Shown here: in pieces, positions 10,111 through 21,381 of the stretch
How the letters are laid out: each line of letters begins with the position of its first letter
Position numbering within the stretch: position 1 is the stretch's first letter
Source of the DNA: Metallyticus violacea
Lineage: Eukaryota; Arthropoda; Insecta; Mantodea; Metallyticidae
Direction of reading: 5' to 3'
DNA length: 64,000 bases
Assembly (NCBI GenBank): GCA_030762175.1
Contig: CM060841.1
Span: 10,668,501 to 10,732,500 of the forward strand
Position numbers and translations under genes: made by a program
Notes under the pieces: generated by a model
Seen by the model: only the letters and a program-made list of their open reading frames with translations
Databases searched by the model: none
What the model was told of the DNA's origin: nothing

Positions 10111-11089
10111 ATTTCAGATGAGACTCTTGTCTTGTGATATTTATATTTTAAAGAAGGTTAAATTGTTATCACATCTTTTATTTTCTGTCGTTACCTGGCA
10201 GTCTAGACTGTTGTTGTTGTTTGAACTTGGACAGAATAAAATATATCAGTTAGTTAAAGGATAAAAAACTTTATTTTTGGTAAAATTTCAATTATTAATA
10301 TTATAATAATACAGTTATTTCGGAACTTCTGACTAATTCGTTACATTTTGTAGGTAGGGTGCATACGACTTTGAAACAATTTATTACCAAAACACAGAAT
10401 TTCTGTATGATCATTTTATCAATATTATTAATACTATTGGGATTCAATCACAATAGTTCTTCGATCGGAATATATTGCGTAAAGTAATATAATTGAACTA
10501 TGTGACGTTCCCGTCAGACTCGATCACTTAGACAAAGACAAGGGCCTTAGCTAGACCAGTGACTTCTTCTTTTTATTCATGTTTAGTTATTAAGGCTTAT
10601 TGTCCCTCTTGAATATTTTGTTGGAATCGTATCTACATCACTGAATGACTGCTGGATGAGGTTGACACAAATAAGCATTGTCTTTACTTGTTGTTATTAC
10701 TATTGTAACATTAAGAAGGTTTGGATGACTTGCAGATTCAATGGCTGCTAAAGAAAGGTAAATGATTTTATTAAGTATTAAAATGTGCATAATGAGAAGG
10801 ACCTCTGGTGAGAAATAGGCACACACTTAAAAAGATTTTGTTTTTAATTTTAGGTTGAATAGATTACAAAAATTGTACATATATATACACATGCACGCGC
10901 GAGGGATAAGCCATAATCAGGGCAACAATTTTTCTCCTCTCGCTAACAAGGGAAAACACGCAAAATCTAAGTATACGATTGAAAGTATATGATATTTACT
11001 GCCGAGTGGTAAGGCTGGATTGGATGTAGGCGGCCTTCATCGGGAAGAAGCGAAACATAGACAACTGAACAACATTGGTTTATTATGAT
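10111..11089. other. No recognised feature
   Basis: AT-rich, without coding or repeat signals that I recognise. The small plus-strand frame after 11115 belongs to the mariner debris that follows. Confidence 0.4.
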
Positions 11090-12060
11090 ATAAGCTACAC
11101 ACGACTTCACAGGATTGCAAATCTGTCACAGATCGGGTCTCGCAGGTGATCTACGGTGTCAGGCAGCCTTAAGTAGTCTCCAAGTACATCGACGGTTCCT
11201 TGCCAGTGATGGGAAAGTAGCTGAATTCCATCTGCTGCATGTGGGTTGCTACAGTGAGCCATCTCTCATCGAAAAGCTGTCAAAATGTCCGCTTTGTAAT
11301 GGCTGCTTTACTTTGGGGGTGTAATAACAGCGACTGAGATCGGGCGATTATGGAGGACGTAGAAGAACTTCCCATCTCCACCGCTGTAAAAGACATTTAA
11401 CACAACTGTCGTGTTATTGTGGAGAATAATGGCATTGTTAAAATGTTATGGCTGTTTGGTACGTACGGCACTGCGACACATTGTCACACAAAAAGACCTG
11501 TAATACTGGGCATTCACAGCTGTTGATGACACAAGCACACCTTGACTGTCATACGCCAGGACCAGGACTTTTGTTGGTGAAGGAGTTTGGCGAACTTGTG
11601 TTTTTGTGGTGATCCAGGATGACACCATTCACCGGAATGTCGCTTGAGTTTGGTTCATACTCCCTTGCTCACGTTTCATCAATTGCAATGATGCGATTCA
11701 ACGTTTCTTCCTGAAATCTCGCCAGTTTGAGTGACATGTTTCGTGGCAAATCCAATTCTCTACCTCACGCAATTGATGTGGCACCCCATTTGCATGTTCA
11801 GGTCCTCCCGTAAAATGCAGTGCATTGTTTTGTCAGAATTGCCGTTTGCTCTTGTAGTTCCACAAGTGTTCAGCGCTATCATCGCGTAAGTACTGTTCCG
11901 CCACCATCACCCGTACATCCTTATCGTGACACAGGACACACACTGCGCGGCAGATAGGCAGTCGACATTCTGCTCTGTTTAAAGGCCTCTGTCCACATCG
12001 CCTCGATTGGGGATAGGGCAGGACATGCTCACTCAGGGCTTCCCATATCTCGTGTGGCAT
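11090..12060 (-). mobile_element. mariner-type transposase pseudogene
   Basis: Minus-strand pieces in several frames reconstruct a mariner transposase in the right order. ILREDLNMQMG is the linker after the HTH, LNRIIAIDET carries the first catalytic Asp (about 11700), and TKVLVLAYDSQGVLVSS and VNAQYYRSF form the core. ILHNNTTV stands where HDNA is expected, so the second Asp is Asn. LLQRWRWEVLLRPP-SPDLS and DGIQLLSHHWQG form the C-terminal part. Stops and frameshifts are frequent. I could not delimit TIRs. The family resembles the mariners from which vertebrate SETMAR derives, a similarity by recollection only. Confidence 0.8.
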
Positions 12061-12755
12061 TCTCGTGTATTTCTGATATTTTCATATTGTCCCATGTTTG
12101 CGAGGAAAAAGAAAAGTTGCCATGGTTTATGACTTATGCATCGTGTATGAATGTGTATATAACATTCTTAGAATATGTAGAAAACATTATGTTAACCCTT
12201 ATCGTTACTGTAATAGCGACCTCTTTTCTTGCATGATAAACGAAGTTAGACGTTAATAATAAGATTAAAATGTATGAGAACCGCATCGATTTTAGAAAAA
12301 TGAATTTTTAAATACTTTTGCCACAAACTAATAAAATTCTTCAATTTAATAAAATTTAAAGCAGATATTCCAATTTTTAGATTAGATGGAGTAGTTAGGG
12401 GACTCAGAGCGTCCTATTTTTTGCAAATTAAAAGTAATAAACATCTTTCTTCTAAAGCTGATTTTTCATACTTTAGTTAATGCTTTTCAAATCTTATACC
12501 AAATGGATTTTAATAGATTTGCATTCCTATTAAAGATATTTTTGTACCTAAATAACACTACATTTGTTGCATAAAAGATTTAATTAATGAGATATATGAG
12601 GCATATAACTTTAAATAAGGATGTTGAATAGTCTAGGTTTCTGTCTCTAATAAATTAAGAAGAAAATATTTCTTATATAACAAAAAACTGTTTTACGGCT
12701 ACGAGAGTGAAAATTTAAGCTAGAACAGCATCCATTTTAAAAAGACTTAAAAGAC
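12061..12755. other. No recognised feature
   Basis: AT-rich. It contains an ACTTAAAAGA near 12747 that recurs beyond the following SINE near 13034. Confidence 0.4.
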
Positions 12756-13014
12756 ATTTTTGCTACAAAGGCACCACAGGCGATGGACACTGGTGACACA
12801 TGAATTAAATTATATATTGGGGAAGGATTTATTCTTATAGGAAGGAAACGTTCCAGGCCTAAGTTTATGGTAGCTCCCCGGCATTTGCCATTTATGAGGA
12901 CTGAGGAAAACCTGGAAAAAACCTCAGTCAGGGAGTACGGTCCTGGCGGGATTCGAGCCCCAGACCTCCCGCTCATGGGTTCACGCCTTAACTACCACGG
13001 CTACCCGTGACGGT
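12756..13014 (-). repeat. SINE-B
   Basis: Reading the minus strand, the head begins ACCGTCACGGGTAGCCGTGG. It continues with the B-box-like GGGCTCGAATCCCGCC, the TTTTTTCCAGGTTTTCCTCAG block, GGCATTTGCC and the CATCGCCTGTGGTGCC block, ending at the GTAGCAAAAATG equivalent. The extreme 3' GGGCGTTAAAC tail is lost. Confidence 0.9.
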
Positions 13015-14448
13015 AAAACAAAACAACAACAAAAAACTTAAAAGAAAACCATAGAAAAGACAATTATCAATTATGTCATGGTAAAGAAAAAATTTCTAGT
13101 TTTTTAACTCATAAAAAGCTAAACATTTTTTTTTTCATTGTCTTTTGCTCTCCATTTGCCGTTTATTCTCGTGTTGACTGCGTGCTGTTATGACTAGTTA
13201 GGATGTTTGTTTGCTTTTAACAGAGGCGCTGTGAACTATCCATGTAAACTACTTATTCCCTCGCACACTTTTAAGTTGTTATGTTTCTGTAAGTACTCTA
13301 TGTCGACATGAAGTTAAGTTGAATGTTTCTCCAGAATTGGCGATATTACCGCCCACGGCAAGAGCACTGCAGGCAGGCGGGAGGCAACAGCAGCAGGGGG
13401 GAGTGTGCATTGTTGCCTTAGATCTGCTATCTCACGAGAATTCAAAGAATTCGGGCCTCATGTTGGGATCTCAAGCAGCAGGATGACCTTAGTGGAGTTA
13501 AAGACAATAGCACGCTTAAAGTGTTGGCGCGACCAGAGGTCCTAAGGTCCCTAACTTCTTTCCAAAGCCTTACAGCGGCCATTTTTGGAAATCTGAAGTA
13601 TACGCCACATTCATCTAAGGTTTTGTTCCGTAAAGTTTAACGTACTGCAGAGCTTCTCGCTAAAGGTTTAAAATTTGCTGGTCTGCACCGTTCTGTTTGA
13701 AACTCTTACATATTAACCGCTACAAAGTTGGCGTCTTGATATCTAGATGTAAAATACCTTCGGGTTTTAAAACCTTGCGTTCTAAGGAATGTTTTATCTC
13801 GGAATGGTGACAAGGAGTCTTTAAGAGAATTTGGTGATTATATAGGAAAGGTAAGAGAGAAATAGTGGAATAGAGTGATTAAAGCTAAGAAAGAACGTTT
13901 ATATGGAGATAGGGAAGGAATTGGGGTGGGTGGGATCTAATACATATAAAACCAGGGTGTTCAGTGTGTAGAATCCCAGAAACGTGCACTCTGGAAGCAA
14001 TCGCAAAAGTATTTGTTAGACCTTTTGTAATGACTGAGTGAAACAAACATTCTATTCTGTGCTAACTAGCTCTGCATTTGCACAGAGCTTCAAGCTGTAT
14101 ATGTTTAAATATGTTGTGCAGGAATCGCTTTTATCTTGGAGTATTTGTGTTTTTCATTGTTTCCTTTTTCTAGTTTCCTTATAGTTTTCTGTTAACTATG
14201 ATATTACACAGAGCAATTATTGTTTAATTCAAATGCATAATCTGTCTCTCTTCTTGCTTCCTAATGCTTCTAACGTCAATTTCCTAATTGTCATTTTATC
14301 TACCAAAAAGTAATTTGTATGTTCACGTTAATATTGCAGTTTGAGCAAATATAAATAAGAAGTTTAGCTGTAGATGCTCTTTTTACTTTTGAGCAGGTAA
14401 AAGAAAAGAAAAGAAAAAACTAAACACTGTAACTTTAAAAGTGATAAA
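13015..14448. other. Largely unassigned; slightly GC-richer 13330-13560
   Basis: 13330-13560 is richer in G+C than its neighbours but shows no frame or motif I recognise. The remainder is AT-rich and featureless to me. Confidence 0.35.
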
Positions 14449-14460
14449 TCAATACATGTA

Positions 14461-14712
14461 TTTTTTAATGTTTTTAACGCCCGTTTTTACTATTGAGGCA
14501 CCACAGGCGATGGACACTGATGATATAGGAGATGATATGATATATTGGGAAAGGATTTTTTTTTTAAAGGAAGGAAACGTTCCAGGCCTAAGTTTAGGGT
14601 ACCTCCCCGGCATTTGCCATTTGGAAACCCAGAAAAAAAAAACCTCAGTGAGGGAGGACGTGGGATTCGAACCCCAGACCTCCCGCTTAACGACCTCGGC
14701 CACCTGTGGCGG
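14461..14712 (-). repeat. SINE-B flanked by a 12-bp direct repeat
   Basis: A complete minus-strand copy, from the GGGCGTTAAA tail complement near 14474 to the ACCGCCACAGGTGGCCG head. It is bracketed by TCAATACATGTA at 14449-14460 and 14713-14724, a perfect target-site duplication. Confidence 0.95.
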
Positions 14713-14789
14713 TCAATACATGTAGATATACTCGTAGTGCACATAAGTCTCATTAGATCAACTAAAGATTTGTACGTAAACGTCTTCAA

Positions 14790-15240
14790 AATGGCATTAA
14801 TCTTTCCACAAGAACTTTGCTGGATACCTGGACAAAGGCATAGAAAGAAGAAACTAAGAATGATTTCATTGAACCAGAATCTTTCTGCGGCATTAGAGAG
14901 AAACTGCTAGGACAGCAGTGTGTCAATGGACCAAGAAAGAACATCAAATAAGACGGAAGAACTTTTCCGTTCAAGAACTGGATAAATTTCTTATTAAAAT
15001 ATCTGATAGCACCGCCAAACCAGCAAATCTATTGCGATGATTACTGAACATTGACCATTTCGGAGATCAGCACTTTACCATAAAAATCCTATATGCCAGT
15101 CTGATGAGACTGCAATACACATCTTACTAGAGTGTGAAACTCTAGAAAGATAAATATCATTCTGTAGTATATGTACTTCTTAAAGATTTTAGAACTCACC
15201 TAAGTGCTAGATCTGAAACTACAAAGCGAGATTAAGTGCA
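14790..15240 (+). mobile_element. Non-LTR retrotransposon 3' remnant (RNase H and zinc-knuckle region)
   Basis: LCWIPGQRHRKK matches the conserved strand of retrotransposon RNase H (usually WVPGH-x-x-I-x-G-N-E). Frames downstream give FCGI, WTKKEHQIR and finally PICQSDETAIHILLECE. That is the C-x2-C...H-x4-C zinc knuckle that ends many LINE ORF2 proteins. At least two frameshifts and stops are present. The LINE clade is uncertain; an RNase H plus terminal zinc knuckle points to the I/R1/Jockey side and away from RTE. A SINE-B lies about 80 bp upstream. Confidence 0.6.
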
Positions 15241-15503
15241 CTTCAATACATTCCAATGTCAATAAATCAAAGACTTTTTTCAGCCAATTATGAAGTCTGT
15301 TTTCCATCTAAAATACAATCCAAATATAACCCATTGAAAGTGAAAAGAATGAATAGTATCAGAAACAAAAGTTTCTTGTTTACACAGCAGTTAACTTTTT
15401 TTAAAAAAAAAATACAGCAATGACTTAACTCTCAAAAGAAAATTTAATATTATTAAATAGTTAAGAAACCTCAGAGACCTGCGAAAAATATAACGAAAGG
15501 GTC
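15241..15503. other. No recognised feature
   Basis: AT-rich sequence after the LINE remnant. Confidence 0.35.
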
Positions 15504-15739
15504 TGAGATTGCCGATAAATTAATAAACGTAGTGAGCTCATATCCTGGAGTGATATTTATTTGGACTAGTTCGTGAATAAAATAAGAATTTAAACATAAT
15601 TCCTCCAAACTTGGGTTACAAAATTGTAATAATTGTATATTTGTACTTAACCTTTTCAAGATTTTGAGACAGAAGAATGCCGATTGTCAGTAATTTCAAT
15701 AGAGAAGAGCAAAATACAGTTTAGGATTATTTCATGAAC

Positions 15740-15850
15740 AGAATAAGAATAAAAGTGATACATATATTTGCGATTGCAAATCTGTGACTTTTTCTTAGTG
15801 TTTTATCCTTTTCTGCTGTTCTAATTATTTTAATGTTGTTACATTGTTAA
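15740..15850 (-). mobile_element. Half of a foldback MITE inserted in family R copy 2
   Basis: The sequence AACAGCAGAAAAGGATAAAA, then CACTAAGAAAAAGTCACAGA (minus strand), matches one arm of the foldback elements at 29925, 29603 and 60332. The opposite arm is absent. Confidence 0.65.
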
Positions 15851-15890
15851 TAGTAGTACACTATTTTTTATTTATTTATTATATATAATA

Positions 15891-15957
15891 AATAAAATAG
15901 ATATTCATAAGTATAACACTTGTATAAAATGCTATACTTATGAATATCTATTTTATT
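15891..15957. repeat. Perfect 25-bp hairpin
   Basis: 15891-15915 and 15933-15957 are exact reverse complements, separated by a 17-nt loop. The arm sequence (TAGATATTCATAAGTATA) is part of family R itself, so an inverted duplication of R sequence accompanied the MITE insertion. Confidence 0.95.
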
Positions 15958-16026
15958 CAGAAACAGTGATACTGAAATAGACAAAAGTCGACTATTTCAA
16001 TCGTTACCATTCGATTTTCTAATGCC

Positions 16027-16030
<4 letters not shown>

Positions 16031-16062
<32 letters not shown>
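16031..16062. repeat. (GA)n microsatellite within family R copy 2
   Basis: About sixteen GA units. On the minus strand it is a CT tract placed exactly where copy 3 has TCTCTCTCTCTCTCAG (56647-56664). Confidence 0.95.
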
Positions 16063-16063
<1 letters not shown>

Positions 16064-16433
16064 AAACACACAGTGTCTTTATTTTTCTTTGAATTCTGTG
16101 GTTTGCAATTTCTAATGATAAGACCAATTTGTACATTTGGTGCATCACCAAAACGCTTTGAAGAACCCTCCATTTTATGATATGATTTTAGATTATTCAG
16201 GTTTTGTTGCTATCAATATCTCAGAGATGCGTGTTCAGGAATTATATAGTGGAGGAATAGAGTCGGATACACTGACTCCGAGACAAGTGCACGTCGCGTG
16301 ATAAAACGGGTTTGAAAAATTTTTCTCGATAATTTCACTCCGTAACCCGGCTATGATTGGTCAAAATTTAAAATTTTGTTTCGTTTCACTGGTCGATTTT
16401 AAGGTGACGTCACATGAGTGAAATAGCATTACG

Positions 16434-16825
16434 TCAAGCACTAAGAATACGAAGTAAATATTACAAAAATAAGGTATAAGAAGATAAGATCTCATTAAAG
16501 AGCATCTACTCATATTTTCAATTTAAGAAAAGATGCAGATGCTTTTAATTAAATTCCTAAATGTCAGCATAACCTTAAATCTAAATGTTTGTACTATGCA
16601 TGAATCACTGTATTTTCTAAAAGGTGCACAGCATTCAAAACTGGCAACTTCCTATAAAAATATGAAATATTATTCTCTCATTAAGGGTATAAAATAATCC
16701 GAATATAATGAACACACAATAAACAATTAAAGAAACAAAGTAAATGTACATAAATAATCTGCTTATATATAAAATGTATCATTATTACATGACTTTTCCA
16801 CAGATTTAAATACTCAATTGCTACA
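16434..16825. other. No recognised feature
   Basis: AT-rich, featureless. Confidence 0.35.
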
Positions 16826-17025
16826 GGTTGCTGCTTCAATCCCGGCCAGATTCGGTGGATATTTTTGCGTGGACAAATTCTAAGTATGGCTTCCTTCGTA
16901 GATTTATGGCACGTAAAAAAGAGACCTCTTAGCAAATTGTATCGGTATTTTCATATTCTATATTGAATGGGACGTTAATAAACAAAGATATTCATAAAGG
17001 TCCTTAAATAATAAACATAACCTAA
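16826..17025 (+). repeat. SINE-A, old diverged copy
   Basis: Recognisable by TCAATCCCGGCCAGATTCGG, TAAGTATGGCTTCCTTCG, GAGACCTCTTAGCAAA and TTGAATGGGACG, with many substitutions and internal deletions. The tRNA head is incomplete. Confidence 0.8.
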
Positions 17026-17044
17026 CTCGATATATTCTTTTCCT

Positions 17045-17545
17045 TCATTTTCAATGATTAAAAAATGGGCTATTGAATATAAACATGGCCGTGCCAACTT
17101 TGAAGCTAACCCAGACGAAGGACGTTCAAATAATTCAACTACTGAATTCAATGAACAATTTAATGTTATGTAATAGATGATCGGAAAGTTAAAGTTTGTG
17201 GAACTGGTGAGACTATAGGCATTACAATGAAACATGTAAACGTATTTTATTGAAGAGTATCGCTGCGCAAGATGTTTGCCGAACTTGCTAACAGCAGCTG
17301 AAAAACACATTCGTATGGAAATGTTGCAATAGCGTTTGAAGCCCTTTCACATCAACCTGGATCCATGCATCACAACCCACAATCGAAACAGCATTCAGAA
17401 GAGTGGATAGAGATTCAGTGTCAAAGAAGACAAAGTGGATCCTTCTTTAGGGAAAGTTTTGGGACGCTAAAGGAAATTTACCAAATCTTCTAGTAAAATC
17501 ATAACCGAAGATAACTATTTCAATCTTTTAAACTAACATGGTAAA
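17045..17545 (+). mobile_element. mariner transposase N-terminal half, decayed
   Basis: SMIKKWAIEYKHGRANFEANP fits the first helix-turn-helix end of mariner transposases (usually KKWxxEFKRGRTSxEDDPRxGRP). HHNPQSKQHSEEW fits the HHYTPESKQQSEEW segment just after the first catalytic Asp. Frames shift several times, and no second or third Asp motif remains downstream. Confidence 0.7.
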
Positions 17546-17754
17546 TCTAAAGTTCTTTTTGGTGGTCGATAGATCAGAAATCATGACATACATAGCGGAA
17601 ACGCTTGGGTCAATGAAAAAAATATTTCTGGAATTTTCCATTCATAATAGGCGCCTAGGCGTAGTTGTAGAATTAGCCGCTGGAGGTGTCATAGCAAAAT
17701 AGCGTTCATTGTTGTATTCTGCTTGTTACAATTCGTTAAATGTGATCCGTTTTA

Positions 17755-18600
17755 ACATTACAACGACGATTTCTTACGACATATGAACAACAACCACTTA
17801 CAGCCAAAACAATTCATACACCGTACAAAATATACTGGCTGCTTGTGTAATGTACAACGAACAGGCCGGCCAAGAGTGTCGGCTGAGACCGCTGAGCGTG
17901 TGCGAGCCCTAAAAGTCGACATGTCATCCGAGCTAGGAATTGCAGATTCCGCAGCCAACTGTCTGGAGTAAAGTGAAACCGTACCGGATGTAGCTGTTGC
18001 AGGCGCTCAGTTCCAACGATCACAAGTCTTCTTTTCAAGGGGGGTTAGAAGAAGACGGTTTTGCTGAGAAACTGATTTTTAGTGATGAGACCATGTTTCA
18101 TGTGTCCGGCAGAGTGAACCGTCATAATGTACGCATTTGGGACATGGTAAAACAAGTCCATGATTCCCCTAAAATCAATGTGTTTTGTGGTGTTTCTTCG
18201 TCAAAAGTGTACGGCACATTTTTCTTTCAGTAGAAAATTGTTGCCGGTTCAGTAAAGCTTGACATTCTTCAACGGTGTCTAATGCCACAGTTACATGCAA
18301 TTATTTATCAGCAAGATGGAGCTGCACCTCATTTTCATCATGACGTCCGAGAGTACTTTGATGCTTAAATTCCTCATCGTTGGATTGGACGTGCTACTCC
18401 ACTTCTTCTGCGGCCTCCACGGTCACCTGATCTAGCTGCATATTAATTCAATGGGGTTATGCCAAAGAGCGTGTGCTTAAGTCGTCTTTTAGATAGGATC
18501 ACGCATGCTGGTATCGACCTTCAGATGTTGGGACGTGTTGGCAACAGCTTGACTACTGTGGCGTCACCAACGGAACACCTGTAAGCTATGTACGAAACTT
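17755..18600 (+). mobile_element. IS630-like (DUF4817-type) transposase pseudogene
   Basis: In order, GCLCNVQRTGRPRVSAETAE is the DUF4817/HTH linker, IPQPTVWSKVKPYRM the second HTH, and LIFSDETMFHVSGRVNRHNV carries the first catalytic Asp. SPKINVFCGVSSSKVYGTFFF is next. YQQDGAAPHFHHDVREYFDA carries the second catalytic Asp. RWIGRATP and PPRSPDLAAY follow, then VTNGTP near the end. The third acidic position is lost: the codon expected for Asp is TAT, followed at once by a stop. A frameshift then restores WGYAKERV. Two acidic residues survive but the protein cannot be made intact. Confidence 0.85.
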
Positions 18601-19217
18601 GGAGAGATACTCTCTCCAGCTGTCCCGATTGTAAGGGGTGGGACTTCGGTCTTTGCTCTACAGATGCTCCAGACCCTGAGTACCCGTAGTACTTCTGAAG
18701 TTACTACAAGCAGCCGGCCGGACTTATGCAAGCCTCTCCCGTCGGGGAGTTGTCCAGATGGGTTGACAGAGGTCTCGTAACTCACGGCGACAGTGTGTCC
18801 CAAGGGAGTGCCTAAGGCGTATACCTTGGAGGCAGGTGTTGTCGTGGGGAGGGTGGTTGCTACTTTAATGCTGGGGTGACCTCACCTCTTAAATTGAGTA
18901 GGCGAGGGGATCGTCTACGGCGGAAAGGCGGGTCGGTTTAGACTCTCGATGCCGTCCTTAATGTAAAATACCAGTGAGGGCTGCGGACCTTCGTGAATCC
19001 CGTTGGGAATGGGGAGGAAATTTGTCTGTCGTGGTTGTTCTATCCAACCCCAAAACAGAGAAGGAGTTTACAATACCCTTGTACATAAAAACGGTTTGCA
19101 GAGAAAAGAAAAACTTTTTCCATGGAAAAACAATTCAACTTGGCATTAAAATATTTTAACAATGTGAAAATTAAAAGATTTGATCATTTAAATTGCTGCA
19201 GCAAACATCCTTCTCTA
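18601..19217. other. GC-rich block of unknown origin
   Basis: Markedly GC-richer than the surrounding DNA (especially 18600-18960) and directly downstream of the IS630-like C-terminus. No long frame, tRNA-like box or family similarity was recognised. A 5' region of a retrotransposon is possible but not shown. Confidence 0.35.
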
Positions 19218-19227
19218 CATGTTTGGT

Positions 19228-19498
19228 ACCGTCACCGGTGGCTGAGGTAGTTAAGTCGCGGACTCGTGAGCAGGAGGTCTGGGCTTAGAATCCCGTCAGG
19301 GCCATCTCCCATACTGAGGTTTTTCCCAGGTTTTCCTCAGTCCTCATAAATGGCAAATGCCGAGGAGGTACCCTAAACTTAGGCCTGGAACGCTTCCTTC
19401 CTTAAAAAAAATATCCTTTCCCAATTAATCATTTCATCTCTCATGTATCATTAGTGCCTTAATAGTAAAAATGGGCGTTAAACACAATTCATTCATTC
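19228..19498 (+). repeat. SINE-B flanked by a 10-bp direct repeat
   Basis: A complete copy from ACCGTCACCGGTGGCTGAGG to GGGCGTTAAACACAATTCATTC. CATGTTTGGT occurs at 19218-19227 and 19499-19508. The (ATTC)n tail is typical of this family. Confidence 0.95.
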
Positions 19499-19508
19499 CA
19501 TGTTTGGT

Positions 19509-19815
19509 TCACTCCGATTTTCATCTGTTCGCAAAGCTCAAACTTTCCCTTGCTCGTCAGAGTTTCACATCAAATAAAGGGAGTGGTCGTTCCTGACGGT
19601 CTGGTGGTAGCCGTAAGCAAACAGAAAAATCAAACCAAGGGGCTGCTACAAGTGTAGATGGGTATTTTTCTGATCTGAAAAGAACTTCAGAAGTCGGATA
19701 TGACATTGAAGCATCGTTGCAATAAATATATTGACTTTAATCAAACATTTTCGAGTTAAAAACTTTTTTTTCCATTGCTAGCCCGAGGAGCTATTCATAC
19801 CACCCTGTAATTAAA
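19509..19815 (+). mobile_element. Possible 3' end of a mariner/Tc1-like element
   Basis: LKHRCNKYIDFNQTF resembles the last residues of mariner transposases (HRWxKCIDxNGDYF), and the block ends ATTCATACCACCCTGTA, which looks like a terminal inverted repeat end. No left end or catalytic motif was found, so this is weak. Confidence 0.3.
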
Positions 19816-20449
19816 ATTCTTCAGAGTAGTATAATAAAGAACAATGTTCCTTAAGACTCAGTTCTAATTTCCAATGTACATTACAGATTTCCCAGCAACA
19901 ATTCGAATACTTAGAAACATAATTTAAAAAGTGTATTAACTGTATTAAATGCCATGACTATTAGATATAATTATGTATTTTTAGTTCAAATCTCGAAATC
20001 AAATTTCTTGAGCTGCAAATTCATAAATCACATAAATTTAAAATGACATGTGGTATGTATTTTTCCAAAGCTTAGCTTAGAATGCTATACTATGCAATCA
20101 TAAAGCCTAACATCGTTTAATTTACCCACTTTCACTTAGCTTTTATTTTCTAAGGAAATTCTGTTGATAAAAATATTTCCATATTACTAAAATAATAATA
20201 ATAATAATCATAATAACAATAATTTCGCACTCTTATTATGGAGTTTCTTGTTAAACATCTTTTGAAATAAATAACGTAACACTATCAAGGAAATTTACAA
20301 ATGCATAACTATAACAATAGAGCGTATAAAGATCATCAAGTTTGGCTTGTTATCAAAAAGTAGTAATTTATAAATATATCAAAACATTTAACGGTTTGCC
20401 TAACAATGTGCAGGACTTAGCAACAGTTGTGTTTTATTTACATCCGTTC
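19816..20449. other. No recognised feature
   Basis: AT-rich with a short (AAT)n run near 20192-20222. Confidence 0.4.
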
Positions 20450-20553
20450 TTAATGGCCTCTGAGCAAAATTGTCGGCCGTTTCACCCTCTGAATTGAATG
20501 GGACGCTGATGACCTGAGATGTTAAAGAGCGTCCGTAAATAAATCAAATCAAC
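20450..20553 (+). repeat. SINE-A 3' fragment
   Basis: Only the last ~100 bp, from GGCCTCTGAGCAAAATTGTC to GTAAATAAATCAAATCAACA. Confidence 0.9.
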
Positions 20554-21381
20554 AATCGCTTGTCCATGGTGAGTGGTACTCAAAAGAAACAGATTCTCTT
20601 TATTTGTATACTGGTGTATTATTTAATATTTAGTGAAAAATGAAAACAAGTTTATATTATACGTAACAAAATTAACTAAAATCAATTGTATAAGCTTCAG
20701 TGGTCGGACAAAATGAGCGACTTGGAAAGTGCACACATTCCTCCTAATATCAATAGTCACAGTATAAAATGAACCAACTTTGCTCTAGAAATATGAATTA
20801 ACAACATTTTTCTTATATGTGAGACAACACTTCATGTCACCCATTGCAACGTCAGCGGGGGACATTACCACGAGTAGATACAGCTTGCTTATAGGTTGTA
20901 AAGTGAGTGACCTTGAATTGATGTTTGTGTTTCCTTTCAACGCCTAGATACATTTAAAAATAGTTCGATGATCATCCCTAAAACACCAGTCAAGAAGTAT
21001 CTCAGAGACATCACTTATTAGACTTTTAAGCAATTGCCACTTGTTTTAGTCAGAACATGCCCGTACAGCTTATAAACCGGATAACAAGGTTCTTTCATTT
21101 CTCCGGAAGAGTTCCGACACACTCTCTCTCTCTCTTCTGCACCCATCCTAAAGCTCAAAAGTCAGCCTACCCTGCGGTAAAGCCCGATACGCGCTAACAT
21201 GCGCTGCCACCAATGACTGATTGACTAACTATAATGTGCTATACCTTCTGTGTGCCCGCTAGAGTTTTAATCCCTTTCCAAATTCCAACACACTCTTGCA
21301 AACTTTCTGCATTTCATATAGTCGCATTCCTAGAACGTACCATTTTCCATACATGACGCTTTACAACTGGTGGATAGTGTA
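20554..21381. other. No recognised feature
   Basis: Mixed composition, including a short CT run near 21121-21135. Confidence 0.35.

Larger units (their letters stand above)
15504..16433 (-). repeat. Family R repeat, copy 2 (with insertion)
   Basis: On the minus strand it opens CTATTTCACTCATGTGACGTCA, which contains the perfect CRE palindrome TGACGTCA. It continues with ACCAGTGAAACG, GACCAATCATAG, the ACGCGACGTGCA block and CCACTATATAATTCCTGAAC (TATA-like). The ATG-led frame MEGSSKRFGDAPNVQIGLI starts at 16173. Then come a (CT)n tract ending in CAATTGGCATTAG and the LEKVKYKYTIITIL-coding AT-rich 3' part, ending GAGCTCACTACG and TTTATCGGCAATCTC. About 190 bp of hairpin and foldback-MITE sequence interrupts it around 15740-15935. 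Confidence 0.8.

Noticed and set aside
14545..14910. 121-codon plus-strand ORF as a gene
   Set aside because: Its first half is SINE-B read in reverse; the second half is LINE RNase H debris.
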